Shown piece after piece: positions 8,579-19,225 of a DNA stretch of 64,000 nucleotides (within the stretch, counting starts at the first letter, position 1; every line of letters starts with the position of its first letter). Below the pieces are notes generated by a model. That model saw only the letters and a list, made by a program, of their open reading frames with translations, made no database searches and was not told the origin of the DNA. The position numbers were made by a program, and so were the translations under genes. The stretch comes from Rhizobium deserti (GTDB lineage Bacteria; Pseudomonadota; Alphaproteobacteria; Rhizobiales; Rhizobiaceae), in NCBI RefSeq assembly GCF_004358025.1, contig NZ_SMTL01000003.1, positions 620,001 to 684,000 on the forward strand, written 5' to 3'.

Positions 8579-9886
8579 ATGAAGCGTTCTATCAAGATCC
8601 TCGCGGCGCTCGTGCTTGTCGCCGTCCTTGCCGCTGCCGCCTTCTTCTTTCTTCCGGCCGGCCTTGATGAAGTGACCGCCAGCAGCAACCAGCCGAAGGG
8701 CCAGGAACTGATCGAGCGGGGGCGTTATCTCGCGACCGCGGGCGACTGCATCGCCTGTCACTCGGTCGCCGGCGGCGGCGCTTATGCGGGTGGACTTGCC
8801 TTCAAGCTGCCCTTCGGCACCATCTATTCCTCCAACATCACGCCCGACAAGGAAACCGGCATCGGCGACTGGAGCGATGCCGAATTCGTGCGCGCCATGC
8901 GCCACGGCGTCGGCAAGAACGGCGAGGATCTTTATCCGGCATTCCCCTATACATCCTATGCGCTGATGAGCACGGACGACATGCTGGCCGTCAAGGCCTA
9001 CCTGTTCAGCCTGCCGGCCGTGCGAGCGCAGACAGCCGAAAACTCCCTGTCATTCCCCTACAATCAGCGTTACCTGATGCGCGCCTGGAAGCTTCTCTTC
9101 CTGCCGAAGGAAACCTATCAGGCCGAGGCCAAGCAGAGCGAGGAGTGGAATAGGGGTGCCTATCTGGTCGAAGCTCTCGGCCATTGCGGCGAATGTCATA
9201 CGCCGCGCAATCTCATGTACGGGCTCGATAGCGGCAAGAAGTTCGCAGGTGCCGTGACCCAGGGCTGGAAGGCCTATAACATCACCTCCGACAAGGACGG
9301 CGGCATCGGCAATTGGTCCGTCGAGGAGTTGACGTCCTACCTGCACACGGGCCATGCCGAGGGCCGCGGCGCGGCAACCGGGAGCATGGCCGAAGCAATC
9401 GACCTCAGCCTGCGGCACCTGACGGAGCAGGATATCCGCAGCATGGCCGTTTACCTGAAGACGATCCCGCCACAGCCGACGGATGCGGCCGCCAAGGTGG
9501 ATCCCAATCCGCCGCTGATGGCCGCATCGCAGGCCTACGCGCCGGCCGCGCAGGAGACGGCAGACCGGTCGCTCGGCCTGACCATATTTGAAAGCGCCTG
9601 CGCCAGCTGCCATGCCTGGAATGGCGAGGGTCAGCAGTCACCCTATGCCGCATTGCGCGGCAGCCAGACCGTCAATGATCCCGACGGCACAAACCTCGTG
9701 CAGGTCATTCTCCAGGGCTCGCACATGACGACGCCCCAAGGCAGCGCCTTCATGCCGGCCTTTGCGGATGCCTATTCCGATGTCGAAATCGCAGCCCTCA
9801 GCAATTATGTGCTCGGCCATTTCGGCAACAAGAAAGCATCCGTGACCCCCGAAGATGTTGCGGCGGCGCGCAACCCGTCGCAGTGA
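8579..9886 (+). CDS. tri-haem cytochrome c subunit of the molybdenum hydroxylase
   Basis: 435 residues. An uncleaved-looking N-terminal membrane segment (about 5-25) anchors the protein with the rest in the periplasm. Three c-type haem motifs are seen: CIACH at 57-61, CGECH near 203-207 and CASCH near 341-345. The three-domain layout matches the cytochrome subunits of gluconate/alcohol dehydrogenases and of IorAB-type aldehyde dehydrogenases. It starts three bases after the stop of the Mo subunit, so it is the electron acceptor that links the enzyme to the respiratory chain. Confidence 0.88.
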   Translation: MKRSIKILAALVLVAVLAAAAFFFLPAGLDEVTASSNQPKGQELIERGRYLATAGDCIACHSVAGGGAYAGGLAFKLPFGTIYSSNITPDKETGIGDWSDAEFVRAMRHGVGKNGEDLYPAFPYTSYALMSTDDMLAVKAYLFSLPAVRAQTAENSLSFPYNQRYLMRAWKLLFLPKETYQAEAKQSEEWNRGAYLVEALGHCGECHTPRNLMYGLDSGKKFAGAVTQGWKAYNITSDKDGGIGNWSVEELTSYLHTGHAEGRGAATGSMAEAIDLSLRHLTEQDIRSMAVYLKTIPPQPTDAAAKVDPNPPLMAASQAYAPAAQETADRSLGLTIFESACASCHAWNGEGQQSPYAALRGSQTVNDPDGTNLVQVILQGSHMTTPQGSAFMPAFADAYSDVEIAALSNYVLGHFGNKKASVTPEDVAAARNPSQ

Positions 9887-9888
9887 CT

Positions 9889-9924
9889 ATTGCGCCGGCC
9901 GAGGCGCAATGACGCTTCGGCCGG
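9889..9924 (+). terminator. overlapping alternative hairpins after the cytochrome gene
   Basis: ATTGCGCC (9889-9896) pairs perfectly with GGCGCAAT (9903-9910). Alternatively 9895-9906 pairs with 9913-9924 as a 12-bp stem with one G-T pair and a 6-nt loop. The two structures exclude each other. No T-run follows, so it may be a weak terminator or an RNA-stability element. Confidence 0.4.
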
Positions 9925-10084
9925 AACAGTGCAGGCAGCCACCCGCGAAAGGATTAACGTGCCGCCCTTGGCCGGCGCAGCCCCTGCGGGCCGCCGGTAG
10001 CTCCTGCAATCTAACGAATGTCGGCAACTTTTTCCTTCCGCATTGGTTTAGTGGGCTGTCTCCTCATCTTCGGAAGGTTTCCCC

Positions 10085-11863
<1,779 letters not shown>

Positions 11864-11909
11864 GGTTGGCGTAGACTGCAAAATCAAAGGCTCAGAAAAG
11901 GCATTCACC

Positions 11910-13790
11910 ATGAAATCCGCAGACCTTGACGATTTCGCTCGCGAACACGGCATCAGCCTCACCCGGCCTAGCCCCGACAGCGGGGAAGTGCCGATCTCGG
12001 ACGAGGCCAAGCGGAAAGTGCTGGATGCGCTGGGCGTGAATGTGCCGGTGAAGGCGGGCGCCAGCACTTCGAGCGAGGCTGTCTCGGGCAAGACAATAAC
12101 GAAGAAGACGGCGAAGAAGAAGATCGCCCAGTCCTACCTGCCGGAGTTTCTGGGAAACAGCCGCATCTGGGGGATAAGCCTGCAGCTTTACGAGCTGCGC
12201 TCGGCCCGCAATTGGGGGATCGGCGATTTTGAGGATCTCTCAGCCATGGCCAATCTGGTCGGGTCGCTCGGGGCGGACTTCATCGGCCTCAATCCGCTGC
12301 ATGCCCCTTTTCTCGCCGACCCGAACCGCTGCAGCCCCTATGAACCGTCGAATCGCCAGCAACTCAATCCGCTCTATATCGCCGTCGACAAGGTGCCGGG
12401 CTTTGCAAGCAATGATGCGCTCGAAAAGACGCTGGAAGAGCTGCGCGGGACAGAACTGGTCGACTATACAAGGGTCGCTCAAGCCAAGCTGACGGCGCTT
12501 CGCGAGATTTGGAAGGGTTGGATGAAGGCTTCAACGGATGACCCTGACTACGCGAGTGAGGACTTCGAGGCCTTCATCCTGCAAGGCGGCGATGTCTTGC
12601 GCCTTCACGCACTCTTCGAAATCATTTCCGCTTCGATGGGCGAGCGCGGCACCGGAACCGGCTGGCAAGCCTGGCCGGAGGATTTTCAGGCGCCCGACAG
12701 CCCGACGGTCAAAGATTTCGCGGCCGAGAATGCTGACGAAATCCGCTTTCATATGTGGCTGCAGTGGCTGGCACATCGGCAACTCACCCAAGCGGCCGAG
12801 CGGGCGCGCAAAGCGGGATTGCGGGTCGGGCTTTATCTTGATCTTGCCGTCGGCGAGGCGGTCGACGGTTCCGCGACCTGGAGCGAGCGCGACGTCTATC
12901 TCTCGACGGCCACAGTCGGCAGCCCACCGGATCCCTTTGCAACTGAAGGTCAGGACTGGCATCTCGCCGCCTTCCATCCCTCGGCAATCGCTTCCGGCAG
13001 AAATTCCCCCTATCGACGCATGGTGAGTGCTGCCATGCGGTATGCCGGCGCCATCCGCATCGATCATGCCGCGGCCCTGCGGCGCCTGTTCCTGGTGCCG
13101 CTCGACAGCCGCCCGGACGGCGGTGCCTATGTCGATTACCCGCAGGACGAGCTGCTGCAGATCCTCGCGGACGCCTCCGGCGAATATAAGTGCCTGGTCA
13201 TCGGCGAGGATCTCGGCATGCTCCCGGAAGGCCTGCAGGACGATCTTTCCGAGGCGCAGATTCTGTCCTACCGCATTCTGTCCTATGAGCGCGACGAGGA
13301 CAGCTTCAAGCCGGCGGAGGTTTATCCGACGCTGGCGCTCGCCTGCATTTCGACCCACGACCACCAGACGCTTGCCGGCTGGTGGCGTGGGGCCGACATC
13401 AAGGTGCGCGCGGAGCATGGCATCGTGCCGCCCGAGGTGACAGAAAAGCATGTCGAAGAGCGCAAGCATGAGCGGCAGGATCTAAAGGATGCGCTCGAGG
13501 AAGCCGGTGCCGAGCCCCCGGAACGGCTTCCACCGAAGACGGCCAATGAGGAGAGACTGAGCGACCTGGTCGTCAGCGCGCATCGCTTCATCGCCAAAAC
13601 ACCATCGCTGCTGGCTGCGGTCCGCCTCGCCGACCTCACCAGCGAAAAGAAGCCGACCAATATTCCCGGCACCAGCGACAGCTACCCGAACTGGAAGCCA
13701 AAGCTTTCGGTACCGCTGGAAGATCTGCCGGACGTGCCGCTCCTGCAGAAGATCGCCGAAGCCATGCGCGAGGAGCGGCCCAAGACCTGA
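11910..13790 (+). CDS. malQ: 4-alpha-glucanotransferase (amylomaltase)
   Basis: 626 residues, a GH77 enzyme. Features are an N-terminal helical extension with an Ala/Lys-rich linker (about 50-72), then WGISLQLYELRSARNWGIGDF (about 88-108), the DFIGLNPLHAPF loop, GLYLDLAVGEAVDGS, IRIDHAAALRRLF with the nucleophile Asp (about 384), the GEDLGMLPEG acid/base Glu region (about 433) and STHDHQTLAGWW. It transfers maltodextrin segments between chains. It lies 46 nt after treZ and probably in the same operon, where it would rework dextrins left by trehalose synthesis. Confidence 0.9.
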   Translation: MKSADLDDFAREHGISLTRPSPDSGEVPISDEAKRKVLDALGVNVPVKAGASTSSEAVSGKTITKKTAKKKIAQSYLPEFLGNSRIWGISLQLYELRSARNWGIGDFEDLSAMANLVGSLGADFIGLNPLHAPFLADPNRCSPYEPSNRQQLNPLYIAVDKVPGFASNDALEKTLEELRGTELVDYTRVAQAKLTALREIWKGWMKASTDDPDYASEDFEAFILQGGDVLRLHALFEIISASMGERGTGTGWQAWPEDFQAPDSPTVKDFAAENADEIRFHMWLQWLAHRQLTQAAERARKAGLRVGLYLDLAVGEAVDGSATWSERDVYLSTATVGSPPDPFATEGQDWHLAAFHPSAIASGRNSPYRRMVSAAMRYAGAIRIDHAAALRRLFLVPLDSRPDGGAYVDYPQDELLQILADASGEYKCLVIGEDLGMLPEGLQDDLSEAQILSYRILSYERDEDSFKPAEVYPTLALACISTHDHQTLAGWWRGADIKVRAEHGIVPPEVTEKHVEERKHERQDLKDALEEAGAEPPERLPPKTANEERLSDLVVSAHRFIAKTPSLLAAVRLADLTSEKKPTNIPGTSDSYPNWKPKLSVPLEDLPDVPLLQKIAEAMREERPKT

Positions 13791-13855
13791 CCATCAAGTT
13801 TCAGGAGGCCGCGCGCGGTGGCATATCAAGGCGCGAGCCTCCGACGCGGCAAGCG

Positions 13856-14038
13856 CTACTGGCTAGGCGCTGTCGCCGGAGGTGAGGGGGTGGTGACCGC
13901 TGGAGGCGGCGAATTGGACGGCGCGGGAATCTGGCTTGATCCTGAGCCTGCCGGCTGGCTGGGGCCGCGCATCAGGAAGGCGGCCACCAGGATAAGGATG
14001 ATGACGACCAAGGCGCCGATGAAACCGTTCTTCTTCAT
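13856..14038 (-). CDS. small single-pass membrane protein (60 aa)
   Basis: 60 residues: MKKNGF, a hydrophobic helix of about 17 residues (GALVVIILILVAAFLM), then a Pro/Ser/Thr-rich tail that would face the periplasm. GAGG lies 8 nt before the ATG. It is probably co-transcribed from the small stress gene at 14151-14321, 112 nt upstream. No family is recognised. Confidence 0.55.
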   Translation of the reverse strand: MKKNGFIGALVVIILILVAAFLMRGPSQPAGSGSSQIPAPSNSPPPAVTTPSPPATAPSQ

Positions 14039-14150
14039 TGTTCATGCCTCGGTGATTTTGATCGATCTCTAACGCAGGACGCGCGGCCGCAACCATGCAG
14101 GTCGAGGACAGACAGCGGCTCTGCGCACCGTTGCTCTTTCCCCTTCCCGC

Positions 14151-14321
14151 CTACCGGTCGGGCTGGGCCTTGTCCTTGTTCCCGGCGTTCGCATGCTGAT
14201 CCAGGGGCTGCTTGTTTCCCTTGAGCTCGGCGTCCGTGCCGATCGGCACTACGTCATCCTCCTGGATGTTCAGGGCTCCGCCCTTTGTGCTTTGCGGCTT
14301 GGTCTGCGATTGCGATCTCAT
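14151..14321 (-). CDS. small hydrophilic protein (56 aa), stress-type
   Basis: 56 residues, rich in Gln, Lys, Asn, Asp and without hydrophobic segments, so probably soluble and disordered. The central part reads GGALNIQEDDVVPIGTDAELKG. ATG at 14321 is chosen because AAGGAGAG stands 5-7 nt upstream. A GGAAC-N16-GGTT promoter at 14348-14372 puts the transcript start about 20 nt before the ATG, the same arrangement as for the 46-residue protein at 152-292. No family is recognised. Confidence 0.6.
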   Translation of the reverse strand: MRSQSQTKPQSTKGGALNIQEDDVVPIGTDAELKGNKQPLDQHANAGNKDKAQPDR

Positions 14322-14347
14322 GACGGCTCTCCTTGTCAGACATATCA

Positions 14348-14372
14348 AACCCGTGTTTCCCGCCTAAGTTCC
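14348..14372 (-). promoter_or_regulatory. EcfG-type promoter of the 56-residue gene
   Basis: Minus strand GGAAC (14372-14368), 16 nt, GGTT (14351-14348), 27 nt upstream of the start codon at 14321. Confidence 0.6.
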
Positions 14373-14433
14373 ACCCGGCGCCGGCAAGACATACATGTCG
14401 GGCCGCGCTACACCGGCAGGTGCTGGCCGATGA

Positions 14434-15660
14434 TCAGCCGGCAATCTGCCGCTGCCGCCCGGATGATGTCAGGACGTCATGATCCAGAATGGAAAAGGCA
14501 ATGGCGGAATGCCCCTCGAAGACAAGCAGGGGCTCATCGTCGACGATGCTGATGGGCGGCAGGCCGGCGAGCCGAACCGCATGGGTTTGCGAAAGCCCCT
14601 CTTCCATGCCGTCCGCCAAGAGATCATGGTAACGGGTTCCCGGACCGGTGATGTGAACCGGCATCGTGTCGTAGAGGCTGAGCAGCCGCGACAAGCCATT
14701 TCCAAGTGCGACCCCCGCCTGGCGAAAAGCCTGTCGCGACATGCGGTGGCCCTGACGCGCCTGCATGGCGATCTTGTCGATCTCGGCCAAGGGCACGAAT
14801 TTCGCCGGCACTTTTGCGGTCGGCACTTCGAATGCGGCTCTCAAAATGGCGTAGAAACCCGCATAGGCTTCGATACATCCCGCAGCGCCGCAGCGGCACA
14901 GCGCTCCATGCGGGATGTGGAGCATATGTCCGAAATTGGGAGCGACGATTTCCGGCATATTGGCAGGTGTTGGCCGCACGATGCCAAGGCCGATGCTATG
15001 CCCGAGCGATACGGCCGCAAGCGCCCTTCCGTCCTTGCCGCCGCTTTTGGCCTGCCGCTCGTTGAGTGCGGTCGCGACCAGCAGCGTCTCGTTGTTCAAA
15101 AGCACCTTGGCTAACCAGCCGGATGGCAACACCGCATTAAAATCAACCGCCTGCGCCCCGAAAACCGGTGACCAGACCAGAACCGGCTGGGTAGAATGGA
15201 CCAGACCCTTGCTGCTGATCGAAACCAGCATGACGCGGCTTGCTTCGATGCGTGCGCGGGCCACAACCCGCCCCAGCGCAGCCGAGATCGATTGAAGAAA
15301 GCCCGTCACATCGCCGTCGCGCCGCGGCTCCGCAAACCGATCCAGAAGCGTTCCCCCGTAGTCGACCAGCGAATACTGGATGGCGTCCGAAGACATGGTG
15401 ACGATGACGACATAGCCGCAATCGCGCCGCTGGCTGAATTGGACCCGGGGCCGCCCCCGCCCTGATGCCGGCTGCTGCTCGATCCGCTTTATGATTGCGG
15501 CCCGCTCAAGCTCGCCGGTGATGGCGGACACCGTGGCGGATGCCAGGCGCGTCCTGTCGCAAATGTCCGTATGCGCCAGGCGGCCGTGACGGCGCAGGAT
15601 AGACAGTACCAGTTCGCTGTTCTGGTGCCGGACCATGTCGGTGCTTGTTTTTGCCAGCAT
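14434..15660 (-). CDS. ROK-family transcriptional repressor, XylR-like
   Basis: 408 residues. An N-terminal winged helix-turn-helix (about 10-70: LVLSILRRHGRLAHTDICDRT, then SATVSAITGELE) precedes a ROK sugar-kinase-like domain with the zinc motif CRCGAAGCIEAY near 285. It lacks a convincing kinase ATP site, as expected for a regulator. The frame stays open far upstream across the antisense of xylF, but the start at 15660 is fixed by the homology boundary and AGGGG 9 nt before it. It is divergent from xylF and probably represses xylFHG through the palindrome at 15747-15765, with the imported sugar as inducer. Confidence 0.85.
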   Translation of the reverse strand: MLAKTSTDMVRHQNSELVLSILRRHGRLAHTDICDRTRLASATVSAITGELERAAIIKRIEQQPASGRGRPRVQFSQRRDCGYVVIVTMSSDAIQYSLVDYGGTLLDRFAEPRRDGDVTGFLQSISAALGRVVARARIEASRVMLVSISSKGLVHSTQPVLVWSPVFGAQAVDFNAVLPSGWLAKVLLNNETLLVATALNERQAKSGGKDGRALAAVSLGHSIGLGIVRPTPANMPEIVAPNFGHMLHIPHGALCRCGAAGCIEAYAGFYAILRAAFEVPTAKVPAKFVPLAEIDKIAMQARQGHRMSRQAFRQAGVALGNGLSRLLSLYDTMPVHITGPGTRYHDLLADGMEEGLSQTHAVRLAGLPPISIVDDEPLLVFEGHSAIAFSILDHDVLTSSGRQRQIAG

Positions 15661-15716
15661 TCTGTTCCGCCCCTTCCGGCGGTTATGGCCGACCTCGGAG
15701 GTGATTCCGTGGCTGA

Positions 15717-15745
15717 TTGACAGCCTCTTCAGTATCTGACATTTA
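15717..15745 (+). promoter_or_regulatory. xylF promoter
   Basis: TTGACA at 15717-15722, then 17 nt, then CATTTAAT around 15740. The predicted start falls inside the palindrome at 15747-15765. Confidence 0.55.
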
Positions 15746-15746
15746 A

Positions 15747-15765
15747 TTTCTCGACTGTCGAGAAA
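15747..15765. promoter_or_regulatory. perfect 19-bp palindrome, probable ROK operator
   Basis: TTTCTCGACTGTCGAGAAA reads as 9+1+9 perfect dyad. It lies directly downstream of the xylF -10 region and in the divergent control region of the ROK gene, so binding there would block xylF transcription. Confidence 0.7.
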
Positions 15766-15849
15766 AAGCAGGAGGTGCTTTGTCGACAGGATTTGGCGGA
15801 AGGGGGAGCAAAGGCGTTTAGCCCATTCGCCGTCAACCGGGAGGACAGT

Positions 15850-16890
15850 ATGAAATCGCTTGTAAAGCTGATGGCCGGCGCGGCCATTCTTGTTTCCATG
15901 CATGGCGCTGCCTTGGCGCAGCAGGTCGTCGTCGGCGTATCGTGGTCGAACTTTCAGGAAGAACGCTGGAAGACCGACGAAGCCGCCATCAAGAAGGCGC
16001 TGGACGCTGCCGGCGCCAAATACATTTCCGCAGACGCACAGTCGTCGGCTGCCAAGCAGCTCACCGATGTCGAGTCGCTGATCTCCCAGGGCGCCAACGC
16101 CCTGATCGTCCTGGCGCAGGATTCGGACGCGATCGGACCGGCCATCGAAAAGGCCACAGCCGAAGGCATTCCAGTCGTCGGCTATGACCGCCTGATCGAA
16201 AACCCCGAGGCCTTCTACATCACCTTCGACAACAAGGAAGTGGGCCGCATGCAGGCTCAGGGCGTCTTCAAGGTGAAGCCGGAAGGCAATTACGTCTTCA
16301 TCAAGGGCTCGTCGGCCGATCCCAATGCCGACTTCCTTTTCGCCGGCCAGATGGAAGTGCTGAAAGCTGCCGTCGATGCAGGCAAGATCAAGAATGTCGG
16401 CGAAGCCTATACGGATGGCTGGAAGCCGGAAAATGCCCAGAAGAACATGGAGCAGTTCCTCACCAAGGCCAATAACAAGGTTGACGCGGTCGTCGCCTCG
16501 AATGACGGCACGGCCGGCGGCGCGATTGCAGCCCTCGACGCGCAGGGTCTGGCCGGTTCCGTTCCTGTTTCCGGGCAGGACGCCGACAAGGCTGCTTTGA
16601 ACCGCGTCGCGCTTGGCACCCAGACCGTATCGGTCTGGAAGGATAGCCGCGAACTCGGCAAGAATGCCGCCGAAATCGCGCTGGCACTCGCTTCGGGCAA
16701 GAAGATGACCGAGATCAAGGGCGTCCAGACGTTCGAGGGCGGCCCGAAGAAGCAGAAGATGCAGTCGGTCTTCCTGAAGCCCCAGCCCATCACCAAGGAC
16801 AACCTGAACCTCGTCATCGACGCGGGCTGGATCAGCAAGGCCGAAGCCTGCCAGGGCGTCAAGGCCGGCTCGGTCGCCGCCTGCAAGTAA
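15850..16890 (+). CDS. xylF: xylose-type sugar ABC transporter, periplasmic binding protein
   Basis: 346 residues with a cleavable signal peptide (about 1-23, ending AALA-QQ). The mature protein is a class I periplasmic sugar-binding fold: [65 protein letters not shown]. These are the XylF/ChvE-type motifs. The start at 15850 is the first Met of the signal peptide, with GGGAGGACAGT before it. It is the first gene of xylF-xylH-xylG, is followed by a hairpin that may favour its message, and is divergent from the ROK repressor. Specificity for xylose is inferred from the family and regulator; a related pentose or glucose is possible. Confidence 0.88.
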   Translation: MKSLVKLMAGAAILVSMHGAALAQQVVVGVSWSNFQEERWKTDEAAIKKALDAAGAKYISADAQSSAAKQLTDVESLISQGANALIVLAQDSDAIGPAIEKATAEGIPVVGYDRLIENPEAFYITFDNKEVGRMQAQGVFKVKPEGNYVFIKGSSADPNADFLFAGQMEVLKAAVDAGKIKNVGEAYTDGWKPENAQKNMEQFLTKANNKVDAVVASNDGTAGGAIAALDAQGLAGSVPVSGQDADKAALNRVALGTQTVSVWKDSRELGKNAAEIALALASGKKMTEIKGVQTFEGGPKKQKMQSVFLKPQPITKDNLNLVIDAGWISKAEACQGVKAGSVAACK

Positions 16891-16911
16891 CATTCGGCCT
16901 GACAAAACAAT

Positions 16912-16941
16912 CCGACGCCGCATCCTTTGGAGCGGCGTCGG
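16912..16941 (+). other. GC-rich hairpin between xylF and xylH
   Basis: CCGACGCCGC and GCGGCGTCGG form a perfect 10-bp stem with a 10-nt loop 21 nt after the xylF stop. No T-run follows, so it is more likely an RNA 3'-end stabiliser or partial terminator than a full terminator. Confidence 0.65.
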
Positions 16942-17048
16942 CATCTGGCTTAGACTGGCTGGGGCTCGCTTGCGAGCTGATGCCGATGGCACGGCTTGAG
17001 CCGAGGATTTGCCTTGGCGCGCCGACATAGGGTGGAGAACGGCAGACG

Positions 17049-18362
17049 ATGGCCGATACGGTGCATTCCACGACATCCGGCGCAACGGGCCGGGCCGAGG
17101 GCAATCTCGTGACCCGCTTTTTCCGCGCGACCGAAATCGACACGCGCATGCTCGGCATGATCGGCGCCCTGCTGATCATCTGGATCGGTTTCCACATCCT
17201 GACCGGCGGCCTCTTCCTGACGCCGCGCAACCTGTGGAACCTGTCGGTCCAGACCGCATCGGTGGCGGTCATGGCGACCGGCATGGTGCTGGTCATCGTC
17301 ACCCGCAACATCGACCTTTCCGTCGGCTCCATCCTCGGCTTTACCGGCATGATCATGGGCGTGCTCCAGTCGCGCTTCCTGCCGGAACTTCTGGGCTTCA
17401 ACCATCCCGCACTGTGGATCATTGCTTTGACCGGCGGGATCATCGTCGGCGGATTGATCGGAACGCTGCACGGCGTGATCATCGCATTCCTCGGCGTGCC
17501 TTCCTTTATCGTGACGCTCGGCGGTCTCCTGATCTGGCGCGGTGCTACATGGTTCGTGACAAGCGGCCAGACCGTGGCTCCCATGGATGCCAATTTCCGC
17601 CTGATGGGCGGCGGCACGGAAGGTTCGATCGGTGCCACATGGAGTTGGGTCGTCGGGGCCATTGCATGCATCGGCATTGTTGCAGCGATCATCAATGCGC
17701 GCCGGCAAAGAAAGCGCTTTGCCTTCCCGCGCCGGCCGATCTGGGCTGAATATGTGCTGGTCGCGCTGGGCTGCGTGATCGTGCTGGGCGCCGTCTCGAT
17801 TGCCAACGACTATTATTGGCCGGTCAACATCGCCCGCCGCTATGCGGACGCCAATGGCATTGCCTGGCCGGAAGGCGGGTTGCTGATCTCGCATGGCATC
17901 GCCATCCCCGTACTGATCGCGATCGCCGCAGGCATCGTCATGACCTTCATCGCGACGCGACTGCGCTTCGGCCGTTATGTCTTTGCCATCGGCGGCAATC
18001 CGGAAGCCGCCGAGCTCGCCGGCATCAAGACCAGATGGGTAACGGTCAAGATCTTTGCGCTGATGGGCGTGCTCTGTGCCATCGCCGCAGCCATCTCCAC
18101 GGCCCGCCTCAATGCCGCAACCAATGCTCAAGGGGAGCTCGACGAGCTCTATACGATTGCCGCAGCGGTGATCGGCGGTACCTCGCTGGCCGGCGGCATA
18201 GGCTCGATTGCCGGCGCCATGCTCGGCGCGCTGGTCATGCAGTCGCTCCAGTCGGGCATGGTCCTGCTCGGCATCGATACGCCTTTCCAGCGCATCGTGG
18301 TCGGCGCCGTCCTCGTCGTTGCCGTCTGGCTCGACACCGTCTACCGCGCCAAAGCCAAGTGA
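17049..18362 (+). CDS. xylH: xylose-type sugar ABC transporter permease
   Basis: 437 residues with about 10-12 hydrophobic segments, the BPD_transp_2 family. Family-typical stretches include [17 protein letters not shown] (about 80-97), [34 protein letters not shown] (about 312) and [20 protein letters not shown] long charged insert (about 215-240, [13 protein letters not shown]) separates the two halves, as in XylH proteins. It forms the membrane channel that receives sugar from XylF and is driven by the ATPase encoded 28 nt downstream. Confidence 0.9.
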   Translation: MADTVHSTTSGATGRAEGNLVTRFFRATEIDTRMLGMIGALLIIWIGFHILTGGLFLTPRNLWNLSVQTASVAVMATGMVLVIVTRNIDLSVGSILGFTGMIMGVLQSRFLPELLGFNHPALWIIALTGGIIVGGLIGTLHGVIIAFLGVPSFIVTLGGLLIWRGATWFVTSGQTVAPMDANFRLMGGGTEGSIGATWSWVVGAIACIGIVAAIINARRQRKRFAFPRRPIWAEYVLVALGCVIVLGAVSIANDYYWPVNIARRYADANGIAWPEGGLLISHGIAIPVLIAIAAGIVMTFIATRLRFGRYVFAIGGNPEAAELAGIKTRWVTVKIFALMGVLCAIAAAISTARLNAATNAQGELDELYTIAAAVIGGTSLAGGIGSIAGAMLGALVMQSLQSGMVLLGIDTPFQRIVVGAVLVVAVWLDTVYRAKAK

Positions 18363-18389
18363 CAGGCCCCAGTAACAGGAGTTCTCATC

Positions 18390-19175
18390 GTGACGGAACA
18401 AACCACTCCGCTCGTGGAAATGAAGAACATTTCCATCTCCTTCGGCGGGATTCACGCGGTCGAGAATGCATCGATCGATCTTTTTCCGGGCGAGGTCGTG
18501 GCGCTTCTCGGCCATAACGGCGCTGGAAAGTCCACCTTGATCAAGATCCTGTCCGGCGCCTACAAGCGGGACGGAGGCGACATCCTGATCAATGGCGAGA
18601 CGGCCGATATCCGCACCCCGCGTGAGGCGAAGAAGTACGGCATCGAGACGATCTACCAAACGCTCGCGGTGGCCGACAATGTCGATGCCGCCGCCAATCT
18701 TTATCTCGGGCGAGAATTGCAGACCAAGTGGGGTACGCTCGACGACGTCGCCATGGAAGCCAATACCCGCGAAGTGATGGGCCGTCTCAACCCCAACTTC
18801 AAGCGGTTCAAGGAGCCGGTCAAAGCACTCTCGGGCGGCCAGCGGCAGTCGGTGGCGATCGCCCGGGCCATCCTCTTCGATGCCCGCATCCTGATCATGG
18901 ACGAGCCGACCGCGGCGCTCGGCCCTCAGGAAACGGCGCAGGTCGGGGACCTCATCAAGCAGCTGAAGCGCGAAGGCATCGGCATCTTCCTGATCAGCCA
19001 CGATATCCACGACGTCTTCGACCTGGCGGATCGTGTCTTCGTCATGAAGAACGGCAAGGTCGTCGGCCATGCGCGGACGCAGGATGTGACGAAAGACGAA
19101 GTGCTCGGCATGATCATTCTCGGCAAGGTGCCTCCAGGCGCCACCGCAGGACCAGGTGCCATGAAGGTCGCCTGA
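18390..19175 (+). CDS. xylG: sugar ABC transporter ATPase, single-domain XylG-type
   Basis: 261 residues with one complete ATPase domain: Walker [10 protein letters not shown] (about 45-53), Q-loop near IYQTLAV, signature [12 protein letters not shown] (about 148), Walker [12 protein letters not shown] and the H-loop in LISHDIHDV. Most sugar ATPases of this group carry two fused domains and are near 500 residues; this one stops after one, which is usual for the rhizobial version and implies a homodimer. The start is GTG at 18390 with CAGGAG upstream. It is the last gene of the operon. Confidence 0.85.
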   Translation: MTEQTTPLVEMKNISISFGGIHAVENASIDLFPGEVVALLGHNGAGKSTLIKILSGAYKRDGGDILINGETADIRTPREAKKYGIETIYQTLAVADNVDAAANLYLGRELQTKWGTLDDVAMEANTREVMGRLNPNFKRFKEPVKALSGGQRQSVAIARAILFDARILIMDEPTAALGPQETAQVGDLIKQLKREGIGIFLISHDIHDVFDLADRVFVMKNGKVVGHARTQDVTKDEVLGMIILGKVPPGATAGPGAMKVA

Positions 19176-19225
19176 CAGGGGCTCATGCCTGCGTGGCTAC
19201 TCAGGCAGAGCTATCGCCGTCGAGA

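Noticed and set aside
14434..17085. 883-codon minus-strand frame joining the ROK gene to the antisense of xylF
   Set aside because: Only the first-named 408 residues match the ROK family; the extension is the mirror of xylF. The RBS at 15660 marks the true start.
16950..19070. 706-codon minus-strand frame opposite xylH and xylG
   Set aside because: Low-quality His/Asp-rich protein without domains, opposite two clear ABC genes.
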